NCBI GenBank assembly: GCA_029891345.1
Contig: CM057005.1
Coordinates: 67,465,760-67,529,759 of the forward strand
Length of the DNA: 64,000 nucleotides
Origin: Dryococelus australis
Taxonomy: Eukaryota; Arthropoda; Insecta; Phasmatodea; Phasmatidae
Direction: 5' to 3'
The number at the start of each line of letters is the position of its first letter. The first letter of the stretch is position 1. Below are positions 21,013 through 34,056 of this stretch, piece after piece. The translations under genes were made by a program, and so were the position numbers. A model generated the notes under the pieces. That model was not told the origin of the DNA, searched no databases, and was given only the letters and a program-made list of their open reading frames with translations.

Positions 21013-22474
21013 TATGAAAGACAAGTAGAGAGAGGGTGCTGTAGTTGGGATTCTTCAAGTGAAGCTGGTTTCAGCCAAGGTGAAGTAGGTATTACCCTGC
21101 TGAGGGAAGTGGCGCTATGGAGCCATTGCTTCCGGTTTCCCAGTAAACCTAAAACTAAAAGAAATGTAAGTGTGCTGCCAGTAAGTGTCAGCCGAGCCAA
21201 TACTCACTAGTTTTTAAATGATCGGAAAGAGACGGTACGAGCTTGCGAAAAGGGAAGATTAAATTATTAAATGAAGTAACATAGACTGCGGCTCGGCACG
21301 GACCGGTCAATATATGAGTGGCAAGACAGCGGCCCGGCAGCACACGCGCAGACACAAAAACATTCGGTACTTTGTCTTGAGTAACAGCAAATGCATAACC
21401 GAACACGGATACTTTTTTCCTGGCGACAAAAGATAGCAGTGCTCTTGCGACAGTGTGTGCTGGATGATTTCGTGTGTTGCTGTTCGACAGAAGTCGATTG
21501 CTTTTCTGATATTGAGTGCAAATTTTCTGTTAAAATATTCAATTGTATCGAATTAAAATCACGTTAGATAAAAGCAACAACGATGCAGGTGGAATATTTT
21601 ATGCAAGTTGATGTATTATCAGATTACTTGTTCCATTTCCTCATTTCCATCATATAAAGACAAAATAAATTCACTACAAACGCCTTCGCCTTTAAATTCC
21701 CCTCCCCCCTAAAGGGGGACTATAAATAGTTGAAGATTTACGGGGCGGCCTAAGAAATACTTCGATGGGAATGCATTACTCGAGACAATATTAACAAAGT
21801 TTGCAAACACTGAGGGGCTTTCGACAGCATAATGTTAAGCCAAATTGAACACATTTTCGAGTATAGCAATTTTACTTATAAATAAAATCCAAAAGTTGTG
21901 CAAATAACACACGAGTCGTACAGAGCTGTCATATATCTAGCCAATGCCGAATGTAATTTCGTAGCATATCCATAGTTGTTGGAACAATCTTTTTGATGGT
22001 ATAGAGTTCTTGAATGGTGTTTCGTATTACTCTCATGTCGAAATCAAGCGAATAAATTTGTACTAAAAAATAAAAAATGTATACCATCTTTAATAATGTT
22101 GCATTAAACGACACAAGAATATTTAATATAATCACTACTGAACAATAACACAAAATAGGACTGAGAAAAGGATTTTAAAAAATTTGGTTTAATTTCAATT
22201 TTTTTTATTTCAAAGAAAAGAATGATGTATGAAGTTCTAGTTAAACTATAAATATTTTAAATCAACGGTTCAAAACTTTGCCCGCACTAACTGAATTTAA
22301 TTTAGCGCAAATATAGCCAAGCGAATCCCAACCAATGTGGCAGTGTACCATACAATGTGGAACAAGTAATTAATATATTACTTAAACTGCATTATCTCCA
22401 ATGAAATAAACTGCTTTTTGTTCACTTAAAATAAGTTGTTATAACCACTGAGTGTGTTCTGGTTGACCTATCGG
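21013..22474. other. Non-coding stretch, nothing recognised
   Basis: A moderately GC-rich part at 21250-21500 carries overlapping short frames on the minus strand; the rest is AT-rich. No repeat structure seen. Confidence 0.4.
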
Positions 22475-22653
22475 CTGCCCTCTGTGGCGCAGTTGGTTGA
22501 GTGTTGAGCGTGAGTGGTTCCGGTTTCGAATCCCGGGTAGAGCATGTGTGTGAGTTATACTCGCCCACATGGGTCACGCTTTCATTGGACATGTCATTTC
22601 CAATAGGAGAACTACGAGAACAAAGTTGTCAAGGAATTTAAAAAAAAGAAATA
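22475..22653 (+). mobile_element. tRNA-derived SINE
   Basis: The A box TGGCGCAGTTGG (22484) and B box GGTTTCGAATCCC (22521-22533) lie ~37 bp apart, as in tRNA genes. A GTGTGAGTTATACTCGCC body follows, ending in AATTTAAAAAAAAG. It differs from the other SINEs here beyond the head. Confidence 0.8.
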
Positions 22654-22988
22654 ATGCTGCCAATCTGTAAATGTGTTTGCATTTTTTAAATACTTCTACA
22701 AGTAATACCTTCGAAACTAGTAACCAAAAAAAGAATATCGGCTTTTTCGTGTAATATATACATTAACCTACTAAGTGGACTTGCGAGATATAGATTTTTA
22801 ATATTACAGCTAAGCTTGTGTTTCAGTCACATTGGTAAATAGCGAATCTAAAATTACTTATATAATATGCTTTCGAAAATAAATTTATTCATACCAATAC
22901 TGTAATACAAAGATTATATTTTATATTGTATTTAACTAAACAAAATAAATTATAAATCGAATCTGCAACTTCTTGAGCAAATACCTGG

Positions 22989-23530
22989 TGTTACGAATTA
23001 GCTTTGTAGCAAATTCATACCTCAAAGGGGCTATATGCGTAGCTAAATAATGAGCCATGATTAGGTGGAGTATAACAGTGTAAGATGCGGTTTATTGAAC
23101 ACAAGGATTATACAATAACTATTTACGTGACCATTGATCGGGGGAGCTTAAATGGAATACGAAGATTGTAATTCATTACGTTAAGTTTAATTACCGCACT
23201 ACACTACTATTACAATCTAATTGGAAAGTCCCCAACTTGTTTATGTTGCGGGAGGCTGATTCTAGGAGGCGGTTAACGACGGCCGGACATACCCATCTCC
23301 CTGTACTCCTCGTTTCAACGGCCCGACGACAAAATACCTGGCTCCCGGTGTTACGTTGGCCTATATCGGGCGCGTTGTTTAACATTTTTGGTCCCGTTTA
23401 CTGGCCGGTGGAGCGAGTTTCTGCAACTGCCTTTCGCGAGGTGTTATTGCAATAACGCTCGTGCACTGGTTCAATGTTTGAAGGTGTGTTCAGGCAGGCC
23501 GTCCAGTTAAGGCCCGATCACTTCATAACA
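22989..23530 (-). mobile_element. Possible solo LTR
   Basis: On the minus strand the segment starts TGTTATGAAGTGATCGG and ends GAATTCGTAACA style sequence (plus TGTTACGAATTAGC at 22989), giving TGTTA...TAACA ends like the LTR at 28113-29062. The 5' half is GC-rich with open frames on both strands; the 3' part contains AATAAACC, a possible polyadenylation signal. The expected 4-5 bp target duplication is not seen (CCTGG versus ATATG), so this is tentative. Confidence 0.3.
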
Positions 23531-23629
23531 ATATGTTCAGGAAGATCGGGTGTGTTTTGAAGTTCCCAATACTGAAAAGTAGTGACGCTCAACAAAACGT
23601 ATTTTCAGCCTGATATGTGGCATTAATTA

Positions 23630-24036
23630 TAGGCTGTTCGCGATTGTCTGAGCACTTTCGAAATCAACATTTGAAAAATGCCATTGCCCTTACCTGCGTA
23701 TATTTTCACGGCTAAATTGACTGACATGCGGCCAGAAAAGTAGGTAGCGCAACGAACGAGATAAAGTTAAATTTAAAATTTAGGTAAACATTAGTGAAAA
23801 CTGAAGTTGTATATTTTTCCTTCTTTCTTCTTAATGCACAAAAGCGTAAGAATTCGCAAATTTTTGAGATAATTACTTATCTAATAATTACACATTTTCA
23901 CTCGACGCCTCGTGAATAAAGTGATTACACCCGTGGCAATGTTAATTTTCCATATGGCGAAAGGATACACAATTGGCATACAAGTAGATCTTAAGCAGGG
24001 CTTTCAAAAGTGCTCAGGTTACCGTGAACAGCATTT
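23630..24036 (-). mobile_element. MITE family A copy 5, inverted
   Basis: Plus-strand left end TAGGCTGTTCGCGATTGTCT, right end GTGCTCAGGTTACCGTGAACAGCATTTA. Interior blocks ACCTGCGTATATTTTCACGG, ACGCCTCGTGAATAAAGTG and TTAATTTTCCATATGGCG fit family A in reverse. Confidence 0.8.
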
Positions 24037-24202
24037 ACGTACATTTTATACGTTAAAAACTTCCATTGCAGATTAGGAAGTTTGCTCGAATTTATTCACA
24101 GCGAGTTTGCCTGAAACATGACTAAACTGAACTATTTTCTTCCGTGACGTGACCTTAGATCCTTCTGTTTATTTCGCCATAACCAATCAGAAATCTTTCA
24201 GC

Positions 24203-24316
24203 AAAACCACACACAGAGAGTTTCCTTTCTACTCGGCCCGCCGTTTCAGAGTCTCCAGGAAAACCACACACAGAGAGTTTCCTTTCTACTCGGCCCGCCG
24301 TTTCAGAGTCTCCAGG
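24203..24316. repeat. 57-bp direct duplication, two copies
   Basis: Two identical-looking 57-bp units beginning AAAACCACACACAGAGAGTT lie head to tail at 24203-24259 and 24260-24316. The period is a multiple of three, which keeps a 63-codon frame open (24149-24340); no domain is recognisable. Confidence 0.9.
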
Positions 24317-24980
24317 AAAACTGCACTTAGCACTTCTTGACTCGACACGCTCTGCAGGCCACGGCAGCCATTACCTGGAACTCGCGAACCACCTGTAATC
24401 TACCAAGAAAGAGAAAAAAATCTGGCACGCAGTCAGCCGTGCTTGACGTAACCTACCTCAACAAGTACATCAACAGCACGCTGCGCCTAGCAGCCACAAG
24501 TCGTTTTTTCTAACGAGAAATTACACCACAATCAATTTACACACGGGCAAATGAAACTAAAAAATAAAAGTTCCTTTCATACACAAACTGTATGTCTTAA
24601 ACATGTCGCAATGAAACTTCAATTATTCTTAAATTACTATCTGTAAAGTACAAAGTAACTGAAAAACTTAGGCTGTGTCCGAATTCGCCTGAAGTACATA
24701 CTTGTGCGTACCTGTCCCCGGAAGTGACGTAAGTGTCGTAATCTGTCTCCCTCATCTTTACCCAATGATTTTGACAAAATCAGCCGATGTTACCTGCCCC
24801 GTGATAAAAAGTATTTGTACCAAACAAAATAATTTCCACTAAGTAATAACGAGCAGAGCGCACAAGTCCGCCATCTAATGTTCCAAGAACTGATAAATTT
24901 TTTTTACAAAGGATGTAGTTCAGCGTTTAACTGACAAAGAACTAAAACGGCCATCACACCTGCGTCCGCAACCATCCTAT
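24317..24980. other. Non-coding stretch
   Basis: Contains GGCTGTGTCCGAATTCG at 24672, a word seen at ends of some MITEs, but no inverted partner was found. Otherwise nothing recognised. Confidence 0.4.
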
Positions 24981-25178
24981 TGTGTAGTCCCTAGATTGTG
25001 TAGTCTCTGCATTGTGTAGTCCGAGCATTCTGTAGTCCGGGCATTGCGAAGTCCGTGCATTGTATAGTCCCTGCATTGTGTAATCCCTGCGTTGTATGTG
25101 TAAGCCCTGCGTTGTGTAGTCCCTGCATCGTGTAGTCCCTGCATCGTGTAGTATCTGCTATGTGTAGTCCCTGCCTAT
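24981..25178. repeat. 16-18 bp tandem repeat, about 12 units
   Basis: Imperfect units of ATTGTGTAGTCCCTGC, mostly 16 bp. The array abuts the 3' side of the tRNA-like segment at 25200-25405, so it may be the expanded tail of that SINE. Confidence 0.9.
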
Positions 25179-25199
25179 TTCCCTGTTTGCATTGGGCCA

Positions 25200-25405
25200 G
25201 AGAACACTACCCGCGATCAATAGGCGAATGCTCCTGGACAAGTAGTGTATCGGAAGAGCACGTACCATCATTTGTCTGGGATGTGGAAAGTAAACAACGT
25301 GCAGTTGTAGAGATCGAACCCACGACCCACGGAATGCGAGTCGGATACGTAATCACACAACTTAAACAGGCCAAAGGGAAAATTACTCGCCATTTACCCA
25401 ATCTG
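25200..25405 (-). mobile_element. Possible tRNA-derived SINE
   Basis: On the minus strand GTCGTGGGTTCGATCTC is a good B box; an A-box-like GTTTAAGTTGTGTGATTACG lies upstream. The body runs towards the 16-bp repeat array. The A box is weak, so the call rests mainly on the B box and the adjacent simple-repeat tail. Confidence 0.4.
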
Positions 25406-26040
25406 ACATGTCTGTGTGCTGAATGCCTTAGTGTGCTGAGTTCAGCACACAGTAAAAAAAAATTGTTTTACAAACAATTGTACTTTGGAAACTAAATGCC
25501 TACAATTTTCTTGTAAGTCTACAAGTAAAATACTATAACTTTGCAGCTCACTGTTTCATGAGACATACAAAATTGTTTATACATCATCACGTTTATAATG
25601 AACCTGAAGCCTACAGTAGGCACTAGTGTGCCTAAATTATATTTAACTTTTTCTCATACCATGGTAACATGAAAAATGTGCTTTAATTTACGTGTGGAGT
25701 TACAATAATAATATATACTTGTTCTGTAATACACTGACAATCCTTTGTACAATACATTGTTTTTTTAAACAAAAAAAATGTGCCATCATATTTCTTACAA
25801 GATGGAGGTGGGTGACGCATAAAATAGCTCCAATTTATCAACGATATTGTTCTAAGTCATGTACTTTTCCAAATATTCGACATAATATAAGTTTTCCTCT
25901 CCATCTTTCAGATGTTCTACAGACATCAGTATTTGAAACGGAAAGTTTGATATACATCATGCAATGGTGTAATTCTTGTTACGAATAACTTTTCCGAGTT
26001 TGTACAAATTGTTCTGAAGCATACTCTGTATGTAGGCTAA
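25406..26040. other. Non-coding AT-rich stretch
   Basis: A 98-codon frame at 25692-25988 has no recognisable domain. No repeat structure seen. Confidence 0.4.
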
Positions 26041-26427
26041 TAGGCTGTTCACGGTAAAATGAGCACTTTCGAAAGCCCTGATTTAGAACTAATTGTATGC
26101 ACGTTGTGTCTTCTTCGGCCTTGTGCAAAATTAACATTGCCATGGGCCTCAGTAGCGACTTAATTCATGCGTTGGTCCGATGAAACTGTACAACTATTAG
26201 GAAAGTAAATATTTAAAAAATATGCTTTTCTTTGCACTTCTATAGGCATTAAAAAATCAGAAAGGGAACGAAATAATTTAAGTTATTTCAAATGGTTACC
26301 CAACACTTTTTTTAGACGTTAATATATGGAACTACTTTCCATCCTTCGTTGCCAACGTTACTGGGCGCATGCCACTCAATGCGCCCGTTAAAATACGTGC
26401 AGGCACACTTTATCGTGAACAGGCTTT
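26041..26427 (+). mobile_element. MITE family A copy 6, full length
   Basis: Left end TAGGCTGTTCACGGTAAAAT, right end CACACTTTATCGTGAACAGGCTTTA. Contains GCACGTTGTGTCTTCTTCGG, TGGAACTACTTTCCATCC and TTACTGGGCGCATGCC. The right part has a short deletion before the terminal repeat. Confidence 0.85.
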
Positions 26428-26959
26428 ATGTGCACGTGTGTGTATATATATTTCGTAAGTCAGTTTCTGCTCTGATTCTAACGTGTATAAAACACAGTCG
26501 AACCTAACCAAATTGAAAATTACACTTACAAGGAATTGATTTATAAACCGTTTTAAGATTTGGAGATAATATTAAGTGAAGATATGTCAGTAGGAGAGTT
26601 GTTGTTTTTAAGCTAACTGTTAAAAAAAAAAAGTTTAATCAAACGTACGCTAACTACAAACGGAAGATACACGATTCGGGAAGAACACATCGCATACTGG
26701 GGCAAGTTCGTTAGCTTTGTCCACTTTCCACCAGTAGTCAGATATAAACAAATAAACTTGACCTTTGCAGGACGAGCTCGGCGACCGCCCACATGACAGC
26801 GCGAGAGACATGGAGGCGAGCCACGGGGGCACGCCCACCATGCGACCGCGGGCGCTCTGTGACGTCGGCTACACCTGACGCGGTCACGTTCAAGGTCAGC
26901 CCGCTCAGTCGTGACTCACACCCGGCCTGTGGACGGGACCGCTCTGCCAGTGTGCGGGA
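26428..26959. other. Non-coding stretch with a GC-rich segment
   Basis: GC-rich at 26760-26960, where open frames on both strands overlap; none has a recognisable domain. Confidence 0.4.
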
Positions 26960-27548
26960 TAGTGACGGGGGCAAACCGATTATTTAATGAAATCGATTAA
27001 TCGATTCTTGATTTTCAAATTAATCGATTGATCGATTAATAATCGATTGTCAATCGGTTTTTCGAGAAAATTTTCCATTATATTACATTTGGTAGAGTTT
27101 TGGATACAAAGTTCAACACGGACATACACGCAGTACGCACATTTGCACATCTGTTTTTAAATGTTTACTGTTATAAAAAATAATAAATAAATCATCATGG
27201 AAGACTTCTAAACATAAGCTACATCTTAATTACAAAATTTTCCATACGCAGGAACAGCGCCATGGCAATTTTCTTCACAAATCATAATGTCAAAAACATT
27301 AGACAAATATTTAAAAAGAGAAGGGAATGAAATATGTATATGTAAAAAAAATGCATTAAGTTACTGTTGTAAGCGCACAAGAAATTTTAGAACTCAAAGT
27401 ATAACTGTCTTCATTCCAATATTATTTTGTCAAAAATTAACTTTGCAGTGACGATTATTTTTTATAATCGCTTATAGTTTCAATCACAAAATAAACGTTG
27501 ATTACTTACGACTTTTATCGATTATCAGCATCGGTTATAACCATCACT
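26960..27548. mobile_element. Probable hAT-type MITE with ATCGAT-rich subterminal repeats
   Basis: Left end TAGTGACGGGGGCAAACCGATTA, right end, read inverted, TAGTGATGGTTATAACCGATG. Subterminal sequence on both sides is full of AATCGATTA words, a pattern common in hAT elements. Flanking 8-mers GTGCGGGA and GTTGGGGG agree at 5 of 8 positions, so the target duplication is decayed or absent. Confidence 0.5.
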
Positions 27549-27687
27549 AGTTGGGGGGAGGGAATGTTGCCTCGAGTCTTTACACTTCCACTAGCTCCCG
27601 GGTGGGGGAGGGAATGATTCTTGGATATTATACTATAGCTTGATTTTATTTCTGAAAATTAAAATTTCGAAAATTTCCGAAAGTACT

Positions 27688-27955
27688 GGGGCCGCGGTGG
27701 CTGAGCGGTCCCACAGAGGCGAACCGGGTTCAATCCCCGGCCGGGTGGCTCCCGGATTTCCGCAAATGGGAAATCGTGCCGAACGATGCCGCTCGTCGAC
27801 GGGTTTTTTTTTTTTTTTTTTTTTTTCGGGATCTCCCGTTTCCCCCCGCTATTGTACTCCGGCGCTGCTCCATAGTTACCTCGCTCCACCCTCGTCGGCT
27901 CTCAAGCCCTGATTGTTCAGATCAGCCTAAATCTCGTCTCTCACTCACTCACTCC
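27688..27955 (+). mobile_element. tRNA-derived SINE, GGGGCCGCGG head
   Basis: Head GGGGCCGCGGTGGCTGAGCGG contains the A box TGGCTGAGCGG; the B box is GGTTCAATCCC near 27728. The body runs through GTGGCTCCCGGATTTCC, a T23 run and CTCGTCGGCTCTCAAG to CTCACTCACTCAC. The distance from A to B box is short by about 15 bp compared with the copy at 54673, because the tRNA-like loop region is deleted. Confidence 0.85.
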
Positions 27956-28112
27956 GGAAGAAACCGTATAACCAAGTAGCTACAGACCTGCTTAACAGCG
28001 CAGTACAGACGCAACTGAACTACAAACTCGTATTAGTCACTCCACATTTTGGCATAATTAAAATTGTGAAGTAACTACGAGTTTTTGTTCTCTTGCCTTG
28101 TTTGTACTGCAG

Positions 28113-29062
28113 TGTTAGGCCCAATAGCTAGTTGGGTACAGGGGTGTTTTCATATTTTTCTTTTTTACAAGCTTTCATTCAAATATACTTGTTTGTATTG
28201 TTACAATTTTTCTCTCTAGATATTTAGTGGGATATACCAAGTTCATTAAGGGATGGATGTCTTAATTAAATAAAATGATTCATTATAATTTCCTTATTTT
28301 ATTTACAATAACTACAGCAAAATTCTCTGAACTCAAAATCTCACAACAAAGTGATACCACTTAATGTTCACAACTAATTACTCAAATTTCATACAATTTA
28401 TAATTACCACAAAGAAATCAAGTAAATTAAATAATTAAGGATCAGTCGCAATATACAGTGTATCAACCTATTCAATTATTCTATTATATATGTGTCTAAA
28501 TTGACAGTTAGAATATTTACAATAAAATCAGTATTACACTTCCATTCAGTAACACCTCAGTTCAGACGATGTCCCGCCAGTCGCAATGTTCTAGAGTCCT
28601 CCAAGCGCCCTCACGCAGAGTAGGCTTCACTCGTCGGTTTCACACCCTCTCGTCCATTCAAGCCACGAACACCACACTCGCCATCGTCCCGCAATCTCCA
28701 GTCGTCGTCCACACTTCTTTTCGCTCGCGCACACTCGGCCAGACGGCCTCCATCAAAGACTGCCGGCCGCTGGGCAGTATATATATAGAGTCTTAGATCA
28801 CCACCTAAAATCTTCACCAACTCGCGCGATGCGTCGCGGTCTCACCAGTACATTCTTGCGTCGTCGCTTAACGTATCACAAATTCTAGCAGGCTACATAA
28901 GATCTGTGATATCTGCAAGTCTCGTCGCTGTCGGTATTCACGGGATTCCCAGATGGGGCGATCAGGAGGCCGCGATCGCATCGTTCCAGGAAGAGGGGAG
29001 GGCGAGGTGGGTCTCCGATTACCGCGGGGCAGCTGAGTCGGCGCCAGCTGCAGCATATAACA
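28113..29062 (-). mobile_element. 3' LTR of the minus-strand gypsy element
   Basis: Read on the minus strand it begins TGTTATATGCTGCAGC immediately after a polypurine tract and ends GGGCCTAACA, giving TGTTA...TAACA ends over 950 bp. A strong TATA box CTATATATATACTG lies at 28778-28788 within a GC-rich U3/R region. The 3' boundary is set only by the TAACA ending and is less sure than the 5' boundary. No 5' LTR is present because the element is truncated near 30915. Confidence 0.6.
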
Positions 29063-29078
29063 CTGCCCCCTCCTTAAG
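29063..29078 (-). other. Polypurine tract
   Basis: AAGGAGGGGGCAG on the minus strand directly precedes the TGTTA start of the LTR, as expected for the plus-strand priming site of a gypsy retrotransposon. Confidence 0.75.
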
Positions 29079-30000
29079 TTTGTTCGTCCCGAACAGACTC
29101 TACAGAATCAGGACCTTCGTACAGCGCCAGTCGATCGATATGGACAACCTTAGACCTTGCCCGAGAGCCCTGTCGGCAAATCCTGTAGACCTCATAATTT
29201 ATCCACTTCAAGATCCTGTACGAGCATTCCCAAGATTTCTGTAGCTTCGGGAAATATCCCTTCTTCCTTTGAGGGCAGTACAACCACACCAGCTGTGCTT
29301 CTTGAAAAGTCTCTTCCAGGTTTTATTCGGTCATATCGTGTTTTCATTCTGTCGCTGTTAATGTTAAGGTGCCTCTGGGCAAACTCAGGAATGTCGGTTA
29401 ACTTCTGACGTAGCTTAATAGCAAATTCTGGAGTGGCTGCTTCTTCCTCCACTGGACGTTCGAACAGCAGATCACCAGGTAGGCAGAGCTCTCTCCCAAA
29501 CAGCATCCTTGAAGGTGTTACTCTTGTAAACTCGTGGACCGCCGAACGATATGCGAGGAGAAATAAGGGTACCTTAGAGTCCCAATCCCTCTGATTGTCT
29601 TCTACGAAGATAGCCAGATACTGTTCCAAGGTACGATTTAGCCTCTCAACCATTCCATCCGACTGAGGGTGTAATTCTGTGGTTCGGGTTTTTTTCATTC
29701 TTGAAATCCTCGTTACTTCTTGGAAAAGAGTTGCTTCAAAATTTCGTCCTTGATCCGAATGAAGCTCCAGTGGCACTCCAAACCTGGAGAATACATGCTC
29801 GACAAGAGCATCAGCTACTGTTCCTGCCTGTTGGTTTGGCACCGGTATGACCTCGAGCCACTTTGTGAAATAGTCTTGTGCTACCAGAAGGTATCTATTT
29901 TCCTTCTCAGTGATTGGTAGGGGTACGAGAATGTCAACTACTATCCTCTCGAATGGGGCCCCAACATTTCACTTCTGGAGGGAACCGCATCCCTTAACCC
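29074..30000 (-). pseudogene. Ty3/gypsy integrase core and C-terminal domain, broken
   Basis: On the minus strand: VVDIL and DYFTKWLE around 29900 (first catalytic Asp region), SDQGRNFE near 29750 (second Asp) and DGMVERLNR near 29655 (catalytic Glu). The frame stays open from just after a TGA at 29969-29971 to 29192. A frame change near 29250-29290 moves the C-terminal GPY/F-type domain into another frame (29074-29289), which has VYRI and KVVHIDRLALYEG words typical of gypsy integrase ends. One nonsense codon and one frameshift are the only obvious breaks, so this copy is younger than the pol remnant at 4231-6162. Confidence 0.88.
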
Positions 30001-30579
30001 TCGGACCCTTCCTTGCAGTACATGCATCACACAGACGGCACCAACTTCTCAACATCCTGCCAACAATGCAGCAAATAGAATCTCACTCGGACTCTTGTCA
30101 AGTGTCTTATTTACACAGATGTGACCACCTGTTGCTGTGTTGTGCAGTTCTCAGAGCACTTCTGGGATTCAGCACTCTGGTAGGACCAATTTTAAATGAC
30201 TGTCTCCCATTGTTTCTTTCACAATATAGCACACCATTCTTTATAACAAGGGAATTCCACTGTACCCAGTGTGCCTTGACTGTCACGCCTAGGCTAGATA
30301 TCTCCTCCCATCTCGTCGATGCCCAGCTTCCTTCCACTCCAATATTGGACGCAAGGTGGGCTCTCTTGGCTGATCATTTCTTATGTCCTTTTCATCCCAT
30401 GTAGATTACCCATCACCAGATACAGAGCCTTGAATTCTTGTCCTCCTTGCTTTCCACGATTCACCAACGTTCTCCTCCTGGCATTCACAATGACGACATA
30501 ATGGTTTGCATGGTCTCCTGGAGAGTGCATCTGCATTGCCGTGAAGGCGTCCAGACCTGTGGTGTATTTCAACGTCATA
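30001..30579 (-). pseudogene. Gypsy pol linker and integrase zinc-binding region
   Basis: Lies between RNase H and the integrase core. An open segment at 30107-30337 carries the tether; the HHCC zinc finger follows around 30060-30130 in a shifted frame, where a GGH and CVNKT type sequence can be read. Several stops and frame changes are present. Confidence 0.6.
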
Positions 30580-30915
30580 TTATTCCAGTTGCTGTATCGA
30601 CTGGGCTATTTGACCTTCGGGGTTCTTGAAATTTAGTAGCCAGAATAATGAAGCATTTTCAGTTCTTAGGATGAAGTGTCTGCCATAAAGATATAGGTGA
30701 ATATGGGCAATTGCCATCACCATTGCCAAAAGCTCCCTTCGTGTCCCACAGTAGTTCCTCTTGAGCTTGTGTAGCACCTTACTGAAGTATTCCAATGGCT
30801 GCTCTTTTCCGTCCTGGAGCCGGAATCTCACAGCCCCAACGCGCACGAGATGACGGCCAACAACCAATGAAATACAAGATAGATCGTCGTAAGCCCGACC
30901 AAATCGGTTATCCAA
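30580..30915 (-). pseudogene. Gypsy RNase H fragment
   Basis: On the minus strand this contains a PLEYFSKVL segment, then KLKRNYCGTRRELLAMV (the E-L-L-A helix of RNase H) and HFILRTENASLFWLL, where the usual TDH is TEN. The frame ends at 30580. The reverse transcriptase upstream is missing, so the element is truncated near 30915. Confidence 0.85.
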
Positions 30916-32559
<1,644 letters not shown>

Positions 32560-33267
32560 TGGACAGTAATGATATTTTGTATGAGAACTGTTTCTTACTA
32601 TAGAGCGTCTCACTCTTAAATTGCAGTGTGCTGTGTAATGGACATTCACTCTCTCTTCCCAATGGACGATTTCTGTCGTTAACGCTGTCCTTGTTCCTGT
32701 GGGCTCTGTTGCCTGATAAGTTATTTTTTTGCAACTTCGATAAAGAAAACTATCCACGTTGCATGCGCGCCTTCCAATCACAATGATAGGGTATCACACA
32801 GGCTTCAGTTTCAAAGGAGCCGCTTAGCTTTGCGTTCGTCGCAGTATTGGATTCCTTTACGAGATGGCAGGGAGGTAAACAGATAAAAATTCTCTTAATC
32901 AGGCCGTTTCCGTCACCGTTTATTTGTTTCTCAGCTTGCCAGTTACGTCACAAAGCTGAAGCAATCTGGCAACAGTGAACGCCATAAGCCCTGTACTGCA
33001 ACTTAGCGTGAGACGGACTATAGACGTTACCAACATACCTATTTTCTCCCTGTTTTTTATTCAAATTATTTATCAATGAAGCATTATGATTTGTAGATAA
33101 TATATTAATAACATTTCAATTTAACAGGAAAAAAAGTAACTTTTACGAACACCAGTATATAACGCTCGTGATACAGGGCGTATTTAGGAAATAAGTAAAC
33201 ACGTTATACATGGGGAGATTTGTCAAAGGTTTGATTCAAAAAGGCCGAAGAAACCGTGAATGGACTA
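32560..33267 (+). mobile_element. MITE family C copy interrupted by a TIR element
   Basis: Family C words ATATTTTGTATGAGAACTG and TTTCTTACTA (to 32600) continue after an insertion with GACGTTACCAACATACCTATT (from 33021), then AACGCTCGTGATAC, TATTTAGGAAATAAG and TGATTCAAAAAGGCCGAAGAAACCGTGAATGG at the right end. The left terminal repeat is missing. Confidence 0.65.
32601..33020. mobile_element. TA-flanked TIR element inserted in family C
   Basis: Left end TAGAGCGTCTCACTCTTAAATTGCAGT, right end, read inverted, TAGTCCGTCTCACGCTAAGTTGCAGT. TA lies outside both ends (32599-32600 and 33021-33022), consistent with a Tc1/mariner-type element. 420 bp. A 107-codon minus-strand frame (32458-32781) extends beyond the element and is unrecognised. 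Confidence 0.7.
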
Positions 33268-33637
33268 TACGATATTTCAACTTTTATATCTCTGACTTAG
33301 CCTTGATACCTTTATCCCTTCTCTCCAATTGACCAGATACTATATTATTCATGTTTAATTGTAATGGTCATTAATGTTAAAGTATATGGACCTTGCCGAA
33401 CCTTAATTAATTAGTCTTCTCTCTTACTTCTACTACGCTTTATTCCCTTCCTTCATCCTTCCAGTCTTAAATGAAACTATATCACTCTGTATCGGGGTAG
33501 AGTGTCTTGTACGGCCACTAGCGCCAGGTGTGTCAGTACATGTGACGACGCACTGACCTCAGAGTATAGTCCATTCTTCCCACTTTCTGAATCAAACCTT
33601 TTGAAAACTCACCCCATGCATGACGTGTTTAGTTATT

Positions 33638-34056
33638 AAAGGCTGTTCACGATAAAGTGAACACTTTTCAAATCAACCTTAAAAAGGGTCGCTGCTCCCA
33701 CCTGCATATATTATAACGGGCGCACTGCGTGACATGAGCCCAGTAAAGTTGGTAACGTTGAGGGGAAAGTAGTTCCATATCTTAATGTCGAATAGTGTTA
33801 GGCAAACATTTGTAATAACTGAAGTTATTTCTCCCGCTTTCTGTTTTTTTTTTATATGCCGAAGTGTAACAATGAGCAGTTTTGTAAAGTATTTACTATT
33901 CTAATAATTTCACATTTTCACTCGGCCGACGCATGTGTAAAGTGATAAGACCCACGGCAGTGTTAATTTTACATAAGGCGGAAGAATACACAACGGGCAT
34001 ACAAGTACATCATAGGCAGGGCTATCAAAAGTGCTTATTTTACCATGAACAGCCTA
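33638..34056 (-). mobile_element. MITE family A copy 7, inserted in family C
   Basis: Plus-strand ends AAAGGCTGTTCACGATAAAG and TGCTTATTTTACCATGAACAGCCTAT; the interior has CACCTGCATATATTATAACGGG, AGTAAAGTTGGTAACGTTG and CGGCCGACGCATGTG. Full length, inverted. Confidence 0.85.

Noticed and set aside
24672..24690. GGCTGTGTCCGAATTCG as a MITE end
   Set aside because: No inverted copy nearby.
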